From NCBI RefSeq assembly GCF_900108565.1, contig NZ_LT629971.1:3534001-3598000 (forward strand): a stretch of DNA of 64,000 nucleotides. Reading direction: 5' to 3'. The position numbers and the translations under genes were made by a program. Position 1 is the stretch's first letter, and every line of letters begins with the position of its first letter. Below are positions 25,218-37,005 of this stretch, one piece after another. Under the pieces are notes generated by a model, which was not told the DNA's origin, did no database searches, and saw only the letters and a program-made list of their open reading frames with translations. The stretch comes from Mycolicibacterium rutilum (lineage in GTDB: Bacteria; Actinomycetota; Actinomycetes; Mycobacteriales; Mycobacteriaceae).

Positions 25218-28200
25218 CCTCGACCCAGCCGAAAACCCCAGCGGCTGACATCGAGGACGTGATGGCGCTCAGCCCGCTGCAGCAGGGGCTGTTCTCGCTG
25301 GCCGCCCTCAGCACGTCCGAGGACGGCGGCGAGGACCCGTACGTCATCGCGATGGCGGCCGACATCACCGGTTCGCTCGACGCCGACCTGCTGCGGGACT
25401 GCGCGGCGGCGATGCTGGCCCGCCACCCGAACCTGCGCGCCAGTTTCCTGCGCGCCGGCACGAAACCGGTCCAGGTCGTGCCCAGCCGCGTCGAGGTCCC
25501 GTGGCGCCACATCACCGCAACCGCCGACGAGGTGGATGCGCTCGAGGCCGATGAGCGGCGCCGACCGTTCAACTTAGAACGTGGGCCGGCGATCCGGTTC
25601 GTGCTGATCGAAATCCCCGGCAGCCACTGGCGGTTCGTCGTGGTGGCCCACCACATCATCGTCGACGGCTGGTCGCTGCCGCTGTTCGTCGGCGAACTGA
25701 TCGCGCTGTACCGCTCGGGCGGCGACGCCGGCGTGCTGCCCCCGCCGCCGCGCCCGTACCGCGACTACATCGGCTGGCTGGCCAACCGCGACCAGGACAC
25801 CAGCCGGGGGTTGTGGCGCGAGCACCTGGCCGACCTCGGCGGCCCGACGCTGCTGGCTCCGGCGCTCACGTCGGGCGAGGCGCCGACCGGACCGCCGAGC
25901 CGCACCGAGCTCAACCTCGACCGCGCCGCCTCGAGCCGGCTGGCCGCGGCGGCCCGGTCACGCGGCGTCACCGTCAACACCCTGGTCCAAATGGCCTGGG
26001 CGGCAATCCTGTCGGCGTTCACCGACCGCCGCGACGTGGCGTTCGGCGTCACGGTTTCCGGGCGTCCCGGAGAACTCGCCGGCGTCGAGTCGATGGTCGG
26101 GCTGTTCATCAACACCGTGCCGCTGCGGGTGCGACTGGATCCGGCGGCGCGGGTCGGCGCGCAGTGCCTGGCGCTGCAGCGTGAGGCGGCCAAGCTGCGC
26201 GACCACAGCTACCTGCCGCACAACGAACTGCGTGCGCTCGGCGGCATCGGCGAGATCTTCGACACCCTGCTGGTCTACGAGAACTTCCCACCGGGCGGAC
26301 TGGTCGGCGGCGGCGACTTCGACGCCAACGGCGCGACGTTCTCACCCGCCGCGCTGGAAAGTGTGTCGCACTTCCCGGTCACCATCGCCGCGCACATGGT
26401 CGACGACGAACTCACCGTGCTGGTGGAGGTCGTCGACGGCGCACTCGGCCAGATGGCGCCCGAGTCGCTGGGCCACCGCCTGCTCACCGTCGTCGAGCGG
26501 CTGATCACGCACTGGGACAACGCCTTCCGCGATGTCAGCGTGCTGCTCGACGGCGAAGGTGTGGTGCCGGGGACGGCACCGGCGGCGCAGCCCGACCACT
26601 CGGGCGTGCACACCGCGTTCACCGACGCCGCGAGCGCACGGCTCGGTTCGCCCGCGCTGAGCTGGTCCGGCGGTGAACTCACCTACCGCGAACTCGACGA
26701 GGCCGCCGACCGGCTGGCCGCCGCGCTGTCGGCGCGCGGGGTGACGGTCGAAACCCCGGTCGCGATCCGGCTTCCGCGCGGCCCGCAGTATGTGATCGCG
26801 ATGTTCGCCGTGCTCAAGGCCGGCGGGGTGATCGTGCCGCTGGACCCCGCGATGCCCGCCGACCGCATCGCCGACATCCTCGCCCAGAGCGGTGCGACCG
26901 TCGTCGTCGACGACGACCTGGTCGCCGCGGCCGACCGCGAAGCCGCCGCAGACTTCGAACCGGTGCCCGCCCGGCCGGACCAAGCCGCCTACATCGTGTT
27001 CACCTCCGGCACCACCGGCAGGCCCAAGGGTGTCGTCGGCACCCACCGGGCCGTGCTGGCCTACGCCGAGGACCACGCCCGAAATGTGCTGCGGCCGGCT
27101 GCGTCCCGGCTACGCCACCCGCTGCGGGTCGCACACGCCTGGTCGTTCACGTTCGACGCCGCGTGGCAACCGCTGGCCGCGCTGCTGGACGGGCACGCGG
27201 TGCACATCGTCGACGACGCGACCCAGCGCGACGCCGAGGCGCTCGTCGAGACCATCGGCCGCTACGCGATCGACCTCATCGACACCACCCCGTCGATGTT
27301 CGCCCAACTGCACGCCGTGGGCCTGCTCACCACCGTCCCGCTCGGCGTGCTCGCGCTCGGCGGGGAAGCAGTCGGCATCCCGGCGTGGAACATGATCCGC
27401 GACGAGTGCACGCGCACCGGCATGACCGCCTACAACTGTTACGGCCCAACCGAAACCACCGTCGAGGCGGTCGTGGCGGCCATCGCCGACCATGACCAGC
27501 CGAGCATCGGGCGGCCGACCGAACCCACCCGGGCCTACGTGCTGGACTCGTGGCTGCGGCCGGTGCCCGACGGAGTGGCCGGCGAACTGTACCTCGCCGG
27601 CGACCAACTCACCCGCGGCTACCTCGGCAGGCCGGCCGAGACCGCAAGCCGGTTCGTCGCCGACCCGTTCGCCCCCGGCGAGCGCATGTACCGCACCGGT
27701 GACGTGGTGCGACGCCAAACCGACGGCGGACTGGAATACCTCGGCCGCTCCGACGCCCAGGTCAAGATCCGCGGCTTCCGCGTCGAACCCGCCGAGATCG
27801 CGGCGGTGCTGCACGGCCACCCCGCGGTGCGACACGCGCACGTCGCCGTGCGCGAACAACGCTGGGGTCCCCAGCTGGTGGCCTACGTCGCCGCCGAGCC
27901 GGCGCCGGACGTCGCCGAGCTGCGCGCGATGGTGGCAGAGCGGTTGCCGCGCTACATGATTCCGCACACCATCGTCGTCGTCGACCACATGCCGCTGACC
28001 GGCCACGGCAAGGTCGACGAGGCCGCGTTGGCCGCACTCGGGGTCGCCGACGGTCCCTCGGCGACGCCGCAGACCCCGACGGAGACCGCGCTGGCAACGG
28101 TGCTGAGCGAACTGCTCGACGGCGCCGATATCGACGTCGCCGCCGACTTCCTCGCGCTCGGACTCGACAGCATCGTCGCGCTGTCCGTGGTGCAGGCCGC

Positions 28201-29584
28201 GCGCCGCCGAGGAATTCCGCTGCGGGCCAGGCTGATGCTCGAATGCGCGACCATCCGCGACCTGGCCGCCGCGATCGACTCCGAGTCGGCCCCCGTCGCC
28301 GCGCCCGCCGCCGAGAGCGGCGGCCCGATCCCGGTGCTGCCGAACGTGCACTGGCTCTACGAGCACGGCGACCCGCGCCGGCTCGCGCAGACCGAAGCGA
28401 TCCGGCTGCCCGCCGGCATCACCCGCGTCCAACTCGAGCAGGTGCTGCGCGCGGTCGTCGACGGCCACGAGGTGCTGCGCTCCCGGCTCGACCGGCAGGC
28501 CATGACCCTTGTCGAACACGGGGCCGGTGAGCTGCTCGCCGAGGTGGCGGTCGATGGCGACCTGACCGACGCGGTCGCGCGGCACGCCGCCGAATCGGTG
28601 GACCGCCTCGACCCGCAGAGCGGTTCGTTGATTTCCGCGGTGTGGCTGCGGCCCCCGGACGGCGGGGGCGTGTTGGTGCTCAGCGCGCACGTCCTGGCGC
28701 TGGACCCCGCCTCGTGGCGGATCGTCCTGGCCGAACTCGACGCCGGTTGGCACGCAATCGAATCCGGTACGCCGCCGGCACCCATTCGCGAACACACCAG
28801 CTACCGCCGGTGGGCGCGCCTGCTGGGGGAGCGCGCGGCCACGCTGGACACCGCCGACTTCTGGTCCGCGCAACTGGCCGGTGACGATCCGCCGCTGGGT
28901 GCGCGCCGGTTGCGCCCGCGGACCGACCGGGTCGGCGACGTCGTGGTCTCGATGTCGGCGACCGACAGCGACCTGACGCGGCGCCTGCTCGCCGCCACCG
29001 AACCGGCGCCGCACCTGCTGGCCGAGGCCGCCGCGGTGATGATCACGCGGTGGCGCGGGCACCGGGGACAAGATGGGCGACCGGCACCGCTGCTGGCGTT
29101 GGAGACCCACGGCCGCGTCGACACCCTCATCGACGGCGCCGACACCTCCGACACCGTCGGGCTGCTCACCGCGATCTACCCGCTGCGCGTGCGTACCGCA
29201 CGTGACGTCGCCGACCTGCCCGGCGACCCGATCGACTACGGGTTGCTGCGCTACATGCGGCCCGACACCGCGGAACGCCTCGGCGCACTGCCCGAACCGC
29301 AGCTGCTGCTGAACTTCCTGGGCCGCGTGCACGTCGGCATCGACGGTGGCGCGCTGCGACCGGACCGTGCACTGCTGGCCAAGGTGACGCAGTTGCCGGA
29401 GCCGAACCTGGCGGTGCGGCACGAACTGACGATCCTGGCAGCCGTATTGGGCGAGACCGACGCGCCCACGCTCGTCACGCAGTGGCGCACCCTGCCCGAC
29501 ATCCTGACCGCCGAGGATGTCGCCGCGCTGCAGGACATCTGGCAGGAATCGCTACGAGAGGTCTTGAGGAAAGGGACTGCATGA
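25214..29584 (+). CDS. mbtF: MbtF, terminal NRPS (C-A-PCP-E-like)
   Basis: A 1456-residue non-ribosomal peptide synthetase thought to add the last lysine, which becomes the cyclic hydroxamate. The condensation domain has HHIIVDGWS at about residue 146. The adenylation domain has [12 protein letters not shown] near 597 and GHGKVDE. The PCP has Ser986 in LGLDSIVAL. The last 430 residues look like an epimerization-type condensation domain ([29 protein letters not shown]), but the HH pair is AH, with only His1159 kept. There is no thioesterase or reductase at the end, so release by this domain or by MbtT has to be inferred. The ATG at 25214 fits the ATGA overlap with mbtE. Confidence 0.93.
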   Translation: MTSTQPKTPAADIEDVMALSPLQQGLFSLAALSTSEDGGEDPYVIAMAADITGSLDADLLRDCAAAMLARHPNLRASFLRAGTKPVQVVPSRVEVPWRHITATADEVDALEADERRRPFNLERGPAIRFVLIEIPGSHWRFVVVAHHIIVDGWSLPLFVGELIALYRSGGDAGVLPPPPRPYRDYIGWLANRDQDTSRGLWREHLADLGGPTLLAPALTSGEAPTGPPSRTELNLDRAASSRLAAAARSRGVTVNTLVQMAWAAILSAFTDRRDVAFGVTVSGRPGELAGVESMVGLFINTVPLRVRLDPAARVGAQCLALQREAAKLRDHSYLPHNELRALGGIGEIFDTLLVYENFPPGGLVGGGDFDANGATFSPAALESVSHFPVTIAAHMVDDELTVLVEVVDGALGQMAPESLGHRLLTVVERLITHWDNAFRDVSVLLDGEGVVPGTAPAAQPDHSGVHTAFTDAASARLGSPALSWSGGELTYRELDEAADRLAAALSARGVTVETPVAIRLPRGPQYVIAMFAVLKAGGVIVPLDPAMPADRIADILAQSGATVVVDDDLVAAADREAAADFEPVPARPDQAAYIVFTSGTTGRPKGVVGTHRAVLAYAEDHARNVLRPAASRLRHPLRVAHAWSFTFDAAWQPLAALLDGHAVHIVDDATQRDAEALVETIGRYAIDLIDTTPSMFAQLHAVGLLTTVPLGVLALGGEAVGIPAWNMIRDECTRTGMTAYNCYGPTETTVEAVVAAIADHDQPSIGRPTEPTRAYVLDSWLRPVPDGVAGELYLAGDQLTRGYLGRPAETASRFVADPFAPGERMYRTGDVVRRQTDGGLEYLGRSDAQVKIRGFRVEPAEIAAVLHGHPAVRHAHVAVREQRWGPQLVAYVAAEPAPDVAELRAMVAERLPRYMIPHTIVVVDHMPLTGHGKVDEAALAALGVADGPSATPQTPTETALATVLSELLDGADIDVAADFLALGLDSIVALSVVQAARRRGIPLRARLMLECATIRDLAAAIDSESAPVAAPAAESGGPIPVLPNVHWLYEHGDPRRLAQTEAIRLPAGITRVQLEQVLRAVVDGHEVLRSRLDRQAMTLVEHGAGELLAEVAVDGDLTDAVARHAAESVDRLDPQSGSLISAVWLRPPDGGGVLVLSAHVLALDPASWRIVLAELDAGWHAIESGTPPAPIREHTSYRRWARLLGERAATLDTADFWSAQLAGDDPPLGARRLRPRTDRVGDVVVSMSATDSDLTRRLLAATEPAPHLLAEAAAVMITRWRGHRGQDGRPAPLLALETHGRVDTLIDGADTSDTVGLLTAIYPLRVRTARDVADLPGDPIDYGLLRYMRPDTAERLGALPEPQLLLNFLGRVHVGIDGGALRPDRALLAKVTQLPEPNLAVRHELTILAAVLGETDAPTLVTQWRTLPDILTAEDVAALQDIWQESLREVLRKGTA

Positions 29585-30888
29585 GCCGGACACTGGCCGT
29601 GGTGGGCGCGGGGGCGAAAGCCGTCGCGGTCGCCGCCAAGGCAGCCGAACTGCGCGACATGGGCGTCGAGGTGCCCGACGTCGTCGCGGTCGAAAAGACC
29701 GGCGTCGCCGCCAACTGGCAGGCCGACGGCGGCTGGACCGACGGTCAGCACCGGCTCGGCACCAGCCCGGAGAAGGACGTCGGCTTCCCGTACCGCTCGA
29801 ACCTGGTGCCGCGGCGCAACGCCGAACTCGACGAGCGGATGACCCGGCACAGCTGGCAGCAGTACCTGATATCGACCGGGCAGTTCGCCGAATGGGTCGA
29901 CCGCGGCAGGCCGGCGCCCACCCACCGCCGCTGGAGCCAGTACCTGCGCTGGGTCGCGGGTAACGTCGGGCTGAACGTCGTCGCCGGTGAGGTGCAGCGC
30001 ATCTCGGTCGACACCGGCGCCGACGGCCAGCGCTGGCAGCTGCACACCGCCGACCAGACCGTGGCCGCCGACGCCCTGATGATCACCGGGCCCGGCCAGC
30101 CCGAGCGGTCGATCCTGCCGGGCAACCCGCGGGTGCTGTCGATCGCCCAGTTCTGGCACCGCGCGGCGCAGCACGAACTGATTTCCGCCGAACGCGTCGC
30201 GGTGATCGGCGGCGGCGAGACCGCCGCGTCGATGCTCAACGAGCTGTTCCGACACCGGGTTTCGACGATCACCGTGATCTCACCGCAGGTCACCCTGTTC
30301 ACCCGCGGCGAAGGGTATTTCGAGAACTCGTTGTTTTCCGACCCGACCGGATGGACCGGCCTGACGATGGCCGAACGCCGCGACGCGCTGATGCGCACCG
30401 ACCGTGGGGTGTTCTCCGCGCGTGTGCAGGACGCGCTGCTCGCCGACGACCGGATCCGCCACCTGCGCGGCCGGGTCGCGCACGCCGTCGCCAGGGACGG
30501 CCGAATCCGGTTGACGCTGAGCACCACTGCGGGCGGCGAGTCGCTGGAGACGGTGCACGGCTTCGATCTGGTGATCGACGGTTCGGGTGCCGACGCGCTG
30601 TGGTTCGTGCCGCTGCTGGCCCAGGACGCGCTCGACGTGCTCGAACTCGGCCTCGGCGGACCGCTGACCGGTGAGGCGCTGCAGGCGGCGATCGGTGATG
30701 ACCTGGCGCTGACCGACGTGGCGCCGAAGATGTTCCTGCCGGGGCTGGCCGGGCTGACCCAGGGCCCCGGATTCCCGAACCTGTCGTGCCTCGGGTTGCT
30801 GTCCGACCGGATCCTGGGCGCCGACCTGACCATCGACCCGACCCAGCCACCGTTGAGGAGAGGCCATGAGCACCAACCCGTTCGATGA
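29581..30888 (+). CDS. mbtG: MbtG, lysine N6-hydroxylase
   Basis: A 435-residue FAD/NADPH-dependent monooxygenase that hydroxylates the side-chain nitrogen of lysine, giving the hydroxamates that bind iron. The N-terminal dinucleotide fold reads [16 protein letters not shown] second dinucleotide motif, [12 protein letters not shown], lies near residue 205, and the late [13 protein letters not shown] segment is typical of the family. The ATG overlaps the mbtF stop (ATGA), and the 3' end overlaps mbtH by 23 bp. The length matches the M. tuberculosis protein (about 431). Confidence 0.93.
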   Translation: MSRTLAVVGAGAKAVAVAAKAAELRDMGVEVPDVVAVEKTGVAANWQADGGWTDGQHRLGTSPEKDVGFPYRSNLVPRRNAELDERMTRHSWQQYLISTGQFAEWVDRGRPAPTHRRWSQYLRWVAGNVGLNVVAGEVQRISVDTGADGQRWQLHTADQTVAADALMITGPGQPERSILPGNPRVLSIAQFWHRAAQHELISAERVAVIGGGETAASMLNELFRHRVSTITVISPQVTLFTRGEGYFENSLFSDPTGWTGLTMAERRDALMRTDRGVFSARVQDALLADDRIRHLRGRVAHAVARDGRIRLTLSTTAGGESLETVHGFDLVIDGSGADALWFVPLLAQDALDVLELGLGGPLTGEALQAAIGDDLALTDVAPKMFLPGLAGLTQGPGFPNLSCLGLLSDRILGADLTIDPTQPPLRRGHEHQPVR

Positions 30889-31081
30889 CGAGAACGGCAC
30901 GTTCTACGTGCTGGTGAACGACGAGGACCAGCACAGCCTGTGGCCGACGTTCGCCGATGTCCCCGCGGGCTGGCGCGTCGTGTACGGCGAGAGCACCCGC
31001 GCCGACTGCCTGGCCTACGTCGAGGAGAACTGGACCGACCTGCGGCCCCGCAGCCTGCGCGAGGCGATGTCGGAGAACTGA
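30866..31081 (+). CDS. mbtH: MbtH, small activator of NRPS adenylation domains
   Basis: The 71-residue founding-type MbtH-like protein, which binds adenylation domains and is needed for their solubility or activity. The diagnostic residues are all there: NPFDDENG at the start, the S-LWP motif in QHSLWP, the W in PAGWRVVYG, and WTDLRP near the end. It is the last gene of the mbtT-H translational chain, starting within mbtG. The reading direction and gene order then change in content, so the siderophore operon probably ends here. Confidence 0.96.
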   Translation: MSTNPFDDENGTFYVLVNDEDQHSLWPTFADVPAGWRVVYGESTRADCLAYVEENWTDLRPRSLREAMSEN

Positions 31082-31136
31082 CCTCGGAACGCCGGCGGCG
31101 AGCACACCGGCGCGGGTTGTGCCCTACGTTGTTGCT

Positions 31137-31787
31137 ATGACGACGACGGTGCACCGCCGCGCACTGGTGGCCGGCGCCGGATGCTGGATCGTCGCTTCGC
31201 TCGGGTTCGTCGTCCTCGAACTGCTCACCGCGGTGGCGGTGCCCGGCTACAGCTACACCGCGCACTACATCAGCACGCTAGGCGTACCGGCCTGGTCACC
31301 GCGGTCCTACCTGCTCAACGGCGCTCTCTATGTGCAGGGCGCGCTGTTCGTCGTCGGCGCGGTGCTGGTGGCCCGCGCGGTGCGGGCCCGGTGGAGCGGC
31401 GTGTTGTTCGTGGTGCTGGCCCTGATCGCCGCCGCGGGTGACTTCCTGGTCGCGTTCGTCTACGGCGGTTCACCGTTGTGGAACGACGGGCACGAGTCGC
31501 TGCACGCGCTGGGCGCCATCTTGGCGATCTTCGGCGGCAACCTGGCGATCATCGCGGGCACCGTGGTCGCCGGCCGGGCCATCGGCGGCCGCGCCTACCG
31601 GGTCGTGGGCCTGCTGATCGCCGCGGCCGGGCTGGTCATCTTCGCGCTGCTGCAGAACTACGACTACTGGACCGTGCGCTACGCGCCGATCGGCACCGTC
31701 GAGCGCGGCTGCGTCTACACGGTGATGCTGTGGCAGTTGCTCACCGGCATCTGCTTGCTGACGCGGCGCGTCAGATCTGCTGGCTGA
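31137..31787 (+). CDS. DUF998-type integral membrane protein
   Basis: A 216-residue polytopic protein with about six predicted membrane helices. The YSYTAHYISTLG segment after helix one and the spacing of helices fit the DUF998 family, whose function is unknown. The ATG at 31137 puts helix one at residues 9-30. A much longer in-frame extension upstream overlaps mbtH and is not credible. It occupies the place where M. tuberculosis, as I recall, has the small secreted protein gene cfp2. It overlaps the convergent gene that follows by 17 bp. Confidence 0.8.
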   Translation: MTTTVHRRALVAGAGCWIVASLGFVVLELLTAVAVPGYSYTAHYISTLGVPAWSPRSYLLNGALYVQGALFVVGAVLVARAVRARWSGVLFVVLALIAAAGDFLVAFVYGGSPLWNDGHESLHALGAILAIFGGNLAIIAGTVVAGRAIGGRAYRVVGLLIAAAGLVIFALLQNYDYWTVRYAPIGTVERGCVYTVMLWQLLTGICLLTRRVRSAG

Positions 31788-32085
31788 GCGGCACATCCAT
31801 GTCGAACACCCGCGCGTGCAGCACCGTGCGGTTCCGCAGCGCCGCGCGGACCGCGCGATGCAGGCCGTCCTCGAGGTAGACGATGCCCTTCCATCGGACC
31901 GCGTGCGGGAACAGGTCGCCGTAGAACGTCGAGTCCTCGGACAGCAGCCGGTCGAGCGCCAGCACCGTGGTGGTCGTGACCAGCTCGTCGAGGCGGATCT
32001 GGCGCGGCGGGATCTGCGCCCATTGGCGATGCGACAACCCGTGGTCCGGGTACGGCTTGCCGTCGCGCACACCCTTGAAGATCAT
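31771..32085 (-). CDS. Conserved mycobacterial protein of unknown function (Rv2375-like)
   Basis: A 104-residue soluble protein. I recognise it only as the conserved gene that stands divergent from hrcA in mycobacteria. Visible features are DGKPYPDHGLSHRQW near the N-terminus, an acidic and hydrophobic middle (TVLALDRLLSEDSTFY) and a basic stretch, LHRAVRAALRNR, near the end. The ATG at 32085 is chosen because AAGGA lies ten bases upstream and the length equals the known homologue. In-frame ATGs at 32124 and 32145 would add 13 or 20 residues. No catalytic motif is evident. Confidence 0.75.
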   Translation of the reverse strand: MIFKGVRDGKPYPDHGLSHRQWAQIPPRQIRLDELVTTTTVLALDRLLSEDSTFYGDLFPHAVRWKGIVYLEDGLHRAVRAALRNRTVLHARVFDMDVPLSQQI

Positions 32086-32255
32086 CGAGCAAACGTCCTT
32101 CGCGTCGTTCCCCCGCACTGACATGACGTCGCCAGCAGTTAGCAAGGCTAGTTCAACCGGGGCTCGAGCGGTGGTCGGCGGCGCGCGCGAACGGTCAACG
32201 GCGCGGTCGGCCGTAAAATGGGCGGCAACACGATGCGAGGGGTAGGTGAACAGTT

Positions 32256-33287
32256 ATGGGTAGCGCCGACGACCGTCGGTTCGACGTGCTGCGCGCGATC
32301 GTCGCCGACTTCGTGGCCACCAAGGAGCCGATCGGGTCGAAGACGCTCGTCGAGCGGCACAACCTCGGCGTCAGCAGCGCGACGGTCCGCAACGACATGG
32401 CGGTGCTGGAGGCCGAGGGCTACATCACCCAACCGCACACCAGCTCCGGGCGGGTCCCGACCGAGAAGGGCTACCGGGAGTTCGTCGACCGGATCGACAA
32501 CGTCAAACCGCTGTCGTCAGCAGAACGCAGCGCGATCCTGAAGTTCCTCGAAACCGGCGTCGACCTCGACGACGTGCTGCGCCGCGCGGTGCGGCTGCTG
32601 GCGCAGCTGACCCGCCAGGTCGCGATCGTGCAGTACCCGACGCTGACCACGTCGACGGTGCGCCACCTCGAGGTCGTCGCGTTGACCCCCGCCAAGCTGC
32701 TGCTGGTGGTGATCACCGACACCGGCCGCGTCGACCAGCGCATCGTCGAACTCGGCGACGCCCTCGACGAGCACGACGTCACCAAGCTCCGCGACCTGCT
32801 CGGGCAGGCGCTGGAAAGCAAGCCGCTGGCCGCCGCCTCGGTCGCGGTGTCGGATCTGGCGTCGCACCTCAACGGCAACGGCCGGCTCGCCGACGCCGTC
32901 GGCCGGTCGGCCACCGTGCTGGTCGAGACGCTCGTCGAGCACAGCGACGAACGCCTGCTGCTCGGCGGCACCGCGAACCTGACCCGCAACACCGCCGACT
33001 TCGGCGGCTCGCTGCGGTCGGTGCTCGAGGCGCTCGAGGAGCAGGTGGTCGTGCTGCGGTTGCTGGCCGCGCAGCAGGAAGCCGGCAAGGTCACGGTGCG
33101 CATCGGCCACGAGACGGAGGCCGAGGAGATGGCGGGCACCTCGGTGGTCACCACCGCGTACGGCAGTTCGGGCAAGGTCTACGGCGGCATGGGGGTGCTC
33201 GGTCCCACCCGGATGGACTATCCGGGAACTATCGCTAATGTCGCTGCGGTTGCTCTTTATATCGGGGAAGTCTTAGGCGGCCGATGA
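32256..33287 (+). CDS. hrcA: HrcA, heat-shock transcriptional repressor
   Basis: A 343-residue repressor of chaperone genes that binds CIRCE elements and is kept active by GroEL. The N-terminal winged helix is clear ([24 protein letters not shown], then [19 protein letters not shown]), followed by [18 protein letters not shown]. The C-terminal domain ends with the conserved GPTRMDYPG segment. The length equals the M. tuberculosis protein. No CIRCE sequence is visible in its own upstream region, so autoregulation through CIRCE is not supported here. It precedes dnaJ2 by 96 bases containing two hairpins. Confidence 0.95.
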   Translation: MGSADDRRFDVLRAIVADFVATKEPIGSKTLVERHNLGVSSATVRNDMAVLEAEGYITQPHTSSGRVPTEKGYREFVDRIDNVKPLSSAERSAILKFLETGVDLDDVLRRAVRLLAQLTRQVAIVQYPTLTTSTVRHLEVVALTPAKLLLVVITDTGRVDQRIVELGDALDEHDVTKLRDLLGQALESKPLAAASVAVSDLASHLNGNGRLADAVGRSATVLVETLVEHSDERLLLGGTANLTRNTADFGGSLRSVLEALEEQVVVLRLLAAQQEAGKVTVRIGHETEAEEMAGTSVVTTAYGSSGKVYGGMGVLGPTRMDYPGTIANVAAVALYIGEVLGGR

Positions 33288-33314
33288 ACGCCAGTGAAGA
33301 GGCTAATTAGGTTC

Positions 33315-33358
33315 AGCCGGTAGCACCGGCTCGAGAAGAACAGCCGGTCACACCGGCT
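33315..33358 (+). repeat. Two tandem hairpin repeats between hrcA and dnaJ2
   Basis: AGCCGGTAGCACCGGCT (33315-33331) and AGCCGGTCACACCGGCT (33342-33358) are each a perfect 7-bp inverted repeat with a 3-base loop, separated by 10 bases. They sit 26 bases before the dnaJ2 start. They could attenuate transcription, stabilise the downstream RNA or affect dnaJ2 translation. Confidence 0.65.
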
Positions 33359-33383
33359 CATGTGAAAGGTCAGGCAAGTCAGC

Positions 33384-34529
33384 GTGGCACGCGACTATTA
33401 CGGGCTGCTCGGAGTGAGCAAGGGCGCCTCCGACTCGGAGATCAAGCGCGCCTATCGCAAGTTGGCGCGCGAACTGCACCCGGACGTCAATCCCGACGAG
33501 GAGGCGCAGGCCCGCTTCAAGGAGATCAGCGTCGCCTACGAGGTGCTCAGCGACCCGGAGAAGCGCCGCATCGTCGATCTCGGCGGTGACCCGATGGAAT
33601 CGGCGGCCTCGGCGGCCGGCAACGGGTTCTCCGGTTTCGGCGGGCTCGGCGACGTCTTCGAGGCGTTCTTCGGCGGCGGCACCACCACGCGCGGCCCGAT
33701 CGGCCGGGTCCGGCCGGGGTCGGACTCGCTGCTGCGGATGCGGCTGAACCTCGAGGACTGCGCCACCGGCGTGACCAAGCAGGTCACCGTCGACACCGCG
33801 GTGTTGTGCGACCTCTGCCACGGCAAGGGCACGCACGGAAACTCCAGCCCGGTCGCGTGCGACACCTGCGGCGGGCGCGGCGAGGTCCAGACCGTGCAAC
33901 GGTCGTTGCTGGGCCAGGTCATGACGTCGCGGCCGTGCCCGGTGTGCGGCGGCGTCGGCGAGGTCATCCCCGATCCGTGCCACCGCTGCGGCGGCGACGG
34001 CCGGGTGCGCGCCCGCCGCGAGATCAGCGTGAAGATCCCCGCCGGTGTCGGCGACGGGATGCGGGTGCGGCTGGCGGCCCAGGGTGAGGTCGGCCCGGGC
34101 GGCGGCCCCGCAGGCGACCTGTACGTCGAGGTGCACGAGCAACCGCACGACACGTTCGTGCGCGACGGCGACGATCTGCACTTCACGATCTCGGTGCCGA
34201 TGGTCGACGCGGCGCTGGGCACCACGGTCAGCGTCGACGCGATCCTCGACGGCCCGACCGAGATCTCCATCCCCTCGGGCACCCAGCCCGGCGCGGTCAT
34301 CTCGCTGCGCGGCCACGGCATGCCGCATCTGCGCTCCGGCGTTCGCGGCGATCTGCACGCCCACATCGACGTCGTGGTCCCGACCCGACTGGACCACGAG
34401 GACATCGAACTGCTCACCAAGCTCAAGGACAAGCGCAGCCGCGACACCTCCGAGGTGCGCTCGACGGCGACGAACCACTCGGGCGGCGGCCTGTTCAGCC
34501 GGCTGCGCGAGACGTTCAGCGGCCGCTGA
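33384..34529 (+). CDS. dnaJ2: DnaJ2, Hsp40 co-chaperone
   Basis: A 381-residue type I J-protein that stimulates DnaK. The J domain has HPD at about residue 33, a short glycine-rich linker follows ([11 protein letters not shown]), and the zinc-binding domain shows four CxxCxGxG units ([32 protein letters not shown]). The C-terminal client-binding domain is complete. The GTG start gives [16 protein letters not shown], the expected N-terminus. It is cotranscribed with hrcA in related genomes, and rsmE follows 23 bases after its stop. Confidence 0.95.
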   Translation: MARDYYGLLGVSKGASDSEIKRAYRKLARELHPDVNPDEEAQARFKEISVAYEVLSDPEKRRIVDLGGDPMESAASAAGNGFSGFGGLGDVFEAFFGGGTTTRGPIGRVRPGSDSLLRMRLNLEDCATGVTKQVTVDTAVLCDLCHGKGTHGNSSPVACDTCGGRGEVQTVQRSLLGQVMTSRPCPVCGGVGEVIPDPCHRCGGDGRVRARREISVKIPAGVGDGMRVRLAAQGEVGPGGGPAGDLYVEVHEQPHDTFVRDGDDLHFTISVPMVDAALGTTVSVDAILDGPTEISIPSGTQPGAVISLRGHGMPHLRSGVRGDLHAHIDVVVPTRLDHEDIELLTKLKDKRSRDTSEVRSTATNHSGGGLFSRLRETFSGR

Positions 34530-34552
34530 ACAGCGGGCTGACCGCACCTCCT

Positions 34553-35293
34553 ATGAGCGCCGCGCTGTTCTACGTCGACGCGTTGCCGCCCGCCGGTGAG
34601 CTCGCCGTCGTCGACGGCGACGAGGGACATCACGCCGCCACCGTGCGCCGCATCCGCGTCGGCGAACACCTCGATCTCAGCGACGGCGCAGGCGAGCTGG
34701 CGCGGTGTGTCGTCGAAGACGTCGGCAAGGGCACGCTGACCGCGCGGGTGCTGGAGCGGTGCGACGTGCCGGCGCCCCGACCCGCCGTGACCGTCGTGCA
34801 GGCACTGCCCAAATCCGACCGGTCCGAGCTGGCGATCGAACTGGCCACCGAGGCCGGCGCCGACGCGTTCGTCGCGTGGCAGGCCGCCAGATGTGTGGCG
34901 CGCTGGGAGACGCCCGCCAAGGTCGAGAAGGGCCTGCGCCGGTGGAAGGCGGTCGCCCGGTCGGCGGCCCGGCAGTCGCGGCGCCCCCGGATTCCCGAGG
35001 TCAGCGGCGTGGTGTCGACGGCCGAATTGGTCGGCGGGCTGGCGAAGCGAGGAACCGTCGTGCTGGTGTTGCACGAATCCGCGACCCGCCCGATCACCGA
35101 CGTCGCGCTGACGTCGGCCGACGCGGTCGTGCTGGTGGTCGGGCCGGAGGGCGGTATCGCCGACGACGAGGTCGCGGCGCTGTCCGATGCCGGCGCGACG
35201 GCGGTGCGGCTGGGTCCGAGCGTGCTGCGCACGTCGACGGCCGCGGCGGTGGCGCTCGGGGCGCTGGGCGTGCTGACCGGCCGGTGGACGTGA
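34553..35293 (+). CDS. rsmE: RsmE, 16S rRNA m3U1498 methyltransferase
   Basis: A 246-residue SPOUT-class methyltransferase. RsmE methylates N3 of U1498 in 16S rRNA of the small subunit. The N-terminal PUA-like part contains [14 protein letters not shown]. The knotted SAM-binding part contains [15 protein letters not shown] and [12 protein letters not shown], which are diagnostic. It follows dnaJ2 closely, the usual actinobacterial order. The ATG at 34553 is the only reasonable start. Confidence 0.93.
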   Translation: MSAALFYVDALPPAGELAVVDGDEGHHAATVRRIRVGEHLDLSDGAGELARCVVEDVGKGTLTARVLERCDVPAPRPAVTVVQALPKSDRSELAIELATEAGADAFVAWQAARCVARWETPAKVEKGLRRWKAVARSAARQSRRPRIPEVSGVVSTAELVGGLAKRGTVVLVLHESATRPITDVALTSADAVVLVVGPEGGIADDEVAALSDAGATAVRLGPSVLRTSTAAAVALGALGVLTGRWT

Positions 35294-35389
35294 TGCGACG
35301 CGTTATCCACTGGGATGCGTCCCTACCCGGCGGTAAACTGTGAGTACAGAGCAACCAGGCAGAACCCAGAAAGCAGGCACGGAACCCTC

Positions 35390-36445
<1,056 letters not shown>

Positions 36446-36468
36446 CGGTTGACCGTGAGCATGCCGAT

Positions 36469-37005
36469 ATGAGCATTGAGGTGTCCAACGAGTCGGGCAT
36501 CGACGTCTCCGAAGAGGAACTGATCAGCGTCGCCCGCTTCGTGATCCGCAAGATGGACGTCAACCCCGCCGCCGAGCTGTCGATGGTGCTGCTCGACACC
36601 GCCGCGATGGCCGACCTGCACATGCGGTGGATGGATCTGCCCGGTCCCACCGACGTCATGAGTTTCCCGATGGACGAACTCGAGCCCGGCGGCCGGCCCG
36701 ACGCCCCCGAGCCGGGCCCGGCGATGCTGGGCGACATCGCGCTGTGCCCGCAATTCGCCGCCGACCAGGCCGCCGCGGCGGGCCACTCGTTGGGTCAGGA
36801 GCTGGCCCTGCTCACCGTGCACGGTGTCCTTCACCTGCTGGGCTACGACCACGCCGAGCCCGACGAGGAGAAGGAGATGTTCACCTTGCAGCGTGAGCTG
36901 CTCGAAGAGTGGGTCGCCGACCAGGTCGAGGCCTACCACAAGGACCGGCAGTCGGAGAAGGAACGCCGACTGCTCGACAACTCGCGATACTTCGACGAAC
37001 TGTGA
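36469..37005 (+). CDS. ybeY: YbeY, rRNA maturation endoribonuclease
   Basis: A 178-residue metal-dependent RNase involved in 16S rRNA 3'-end processing and ribosome quality control. The signature [20 protein letters not shown] contains the three zinc-binding histidines. The [11 protein letters not shown] segment upstream is also typical. It has the usual neighbours phoH, a CorC-type gene and era. The last bases overlap the next gene's GTG. Confidence 0.95.
   Translation: MSIEVSNESGIDVSEEELISVARFVIRKMDVNPAAELSMVLLDTAAMADLHMRWMDLPGPTDVMSFPMDELEPGGRPDAPEPGPAMLGDIALCPQFAADQAAAAGHSLGQELALLTVHGVLHLLGYDHAEPDEEKEMFTLQRELLEEWVADQVEAYHKDRQSEKERRLLDNSRYFDEL

Noticed and set aside
32135..32160. CIRCE or IdeR box upstream of hrcA (TTAGCAAGGCTAG)
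   Set aside because: It lacks the GAGTGCTAA half of CIRCE, and aligns with the iron box only with a one-base shift, so neither is supported.
35315..35389. N-terminal extension of PhoH
   Set aside because: No ribosome site and no similarity to the known N-terminus; TTG 35390 gives the family length.
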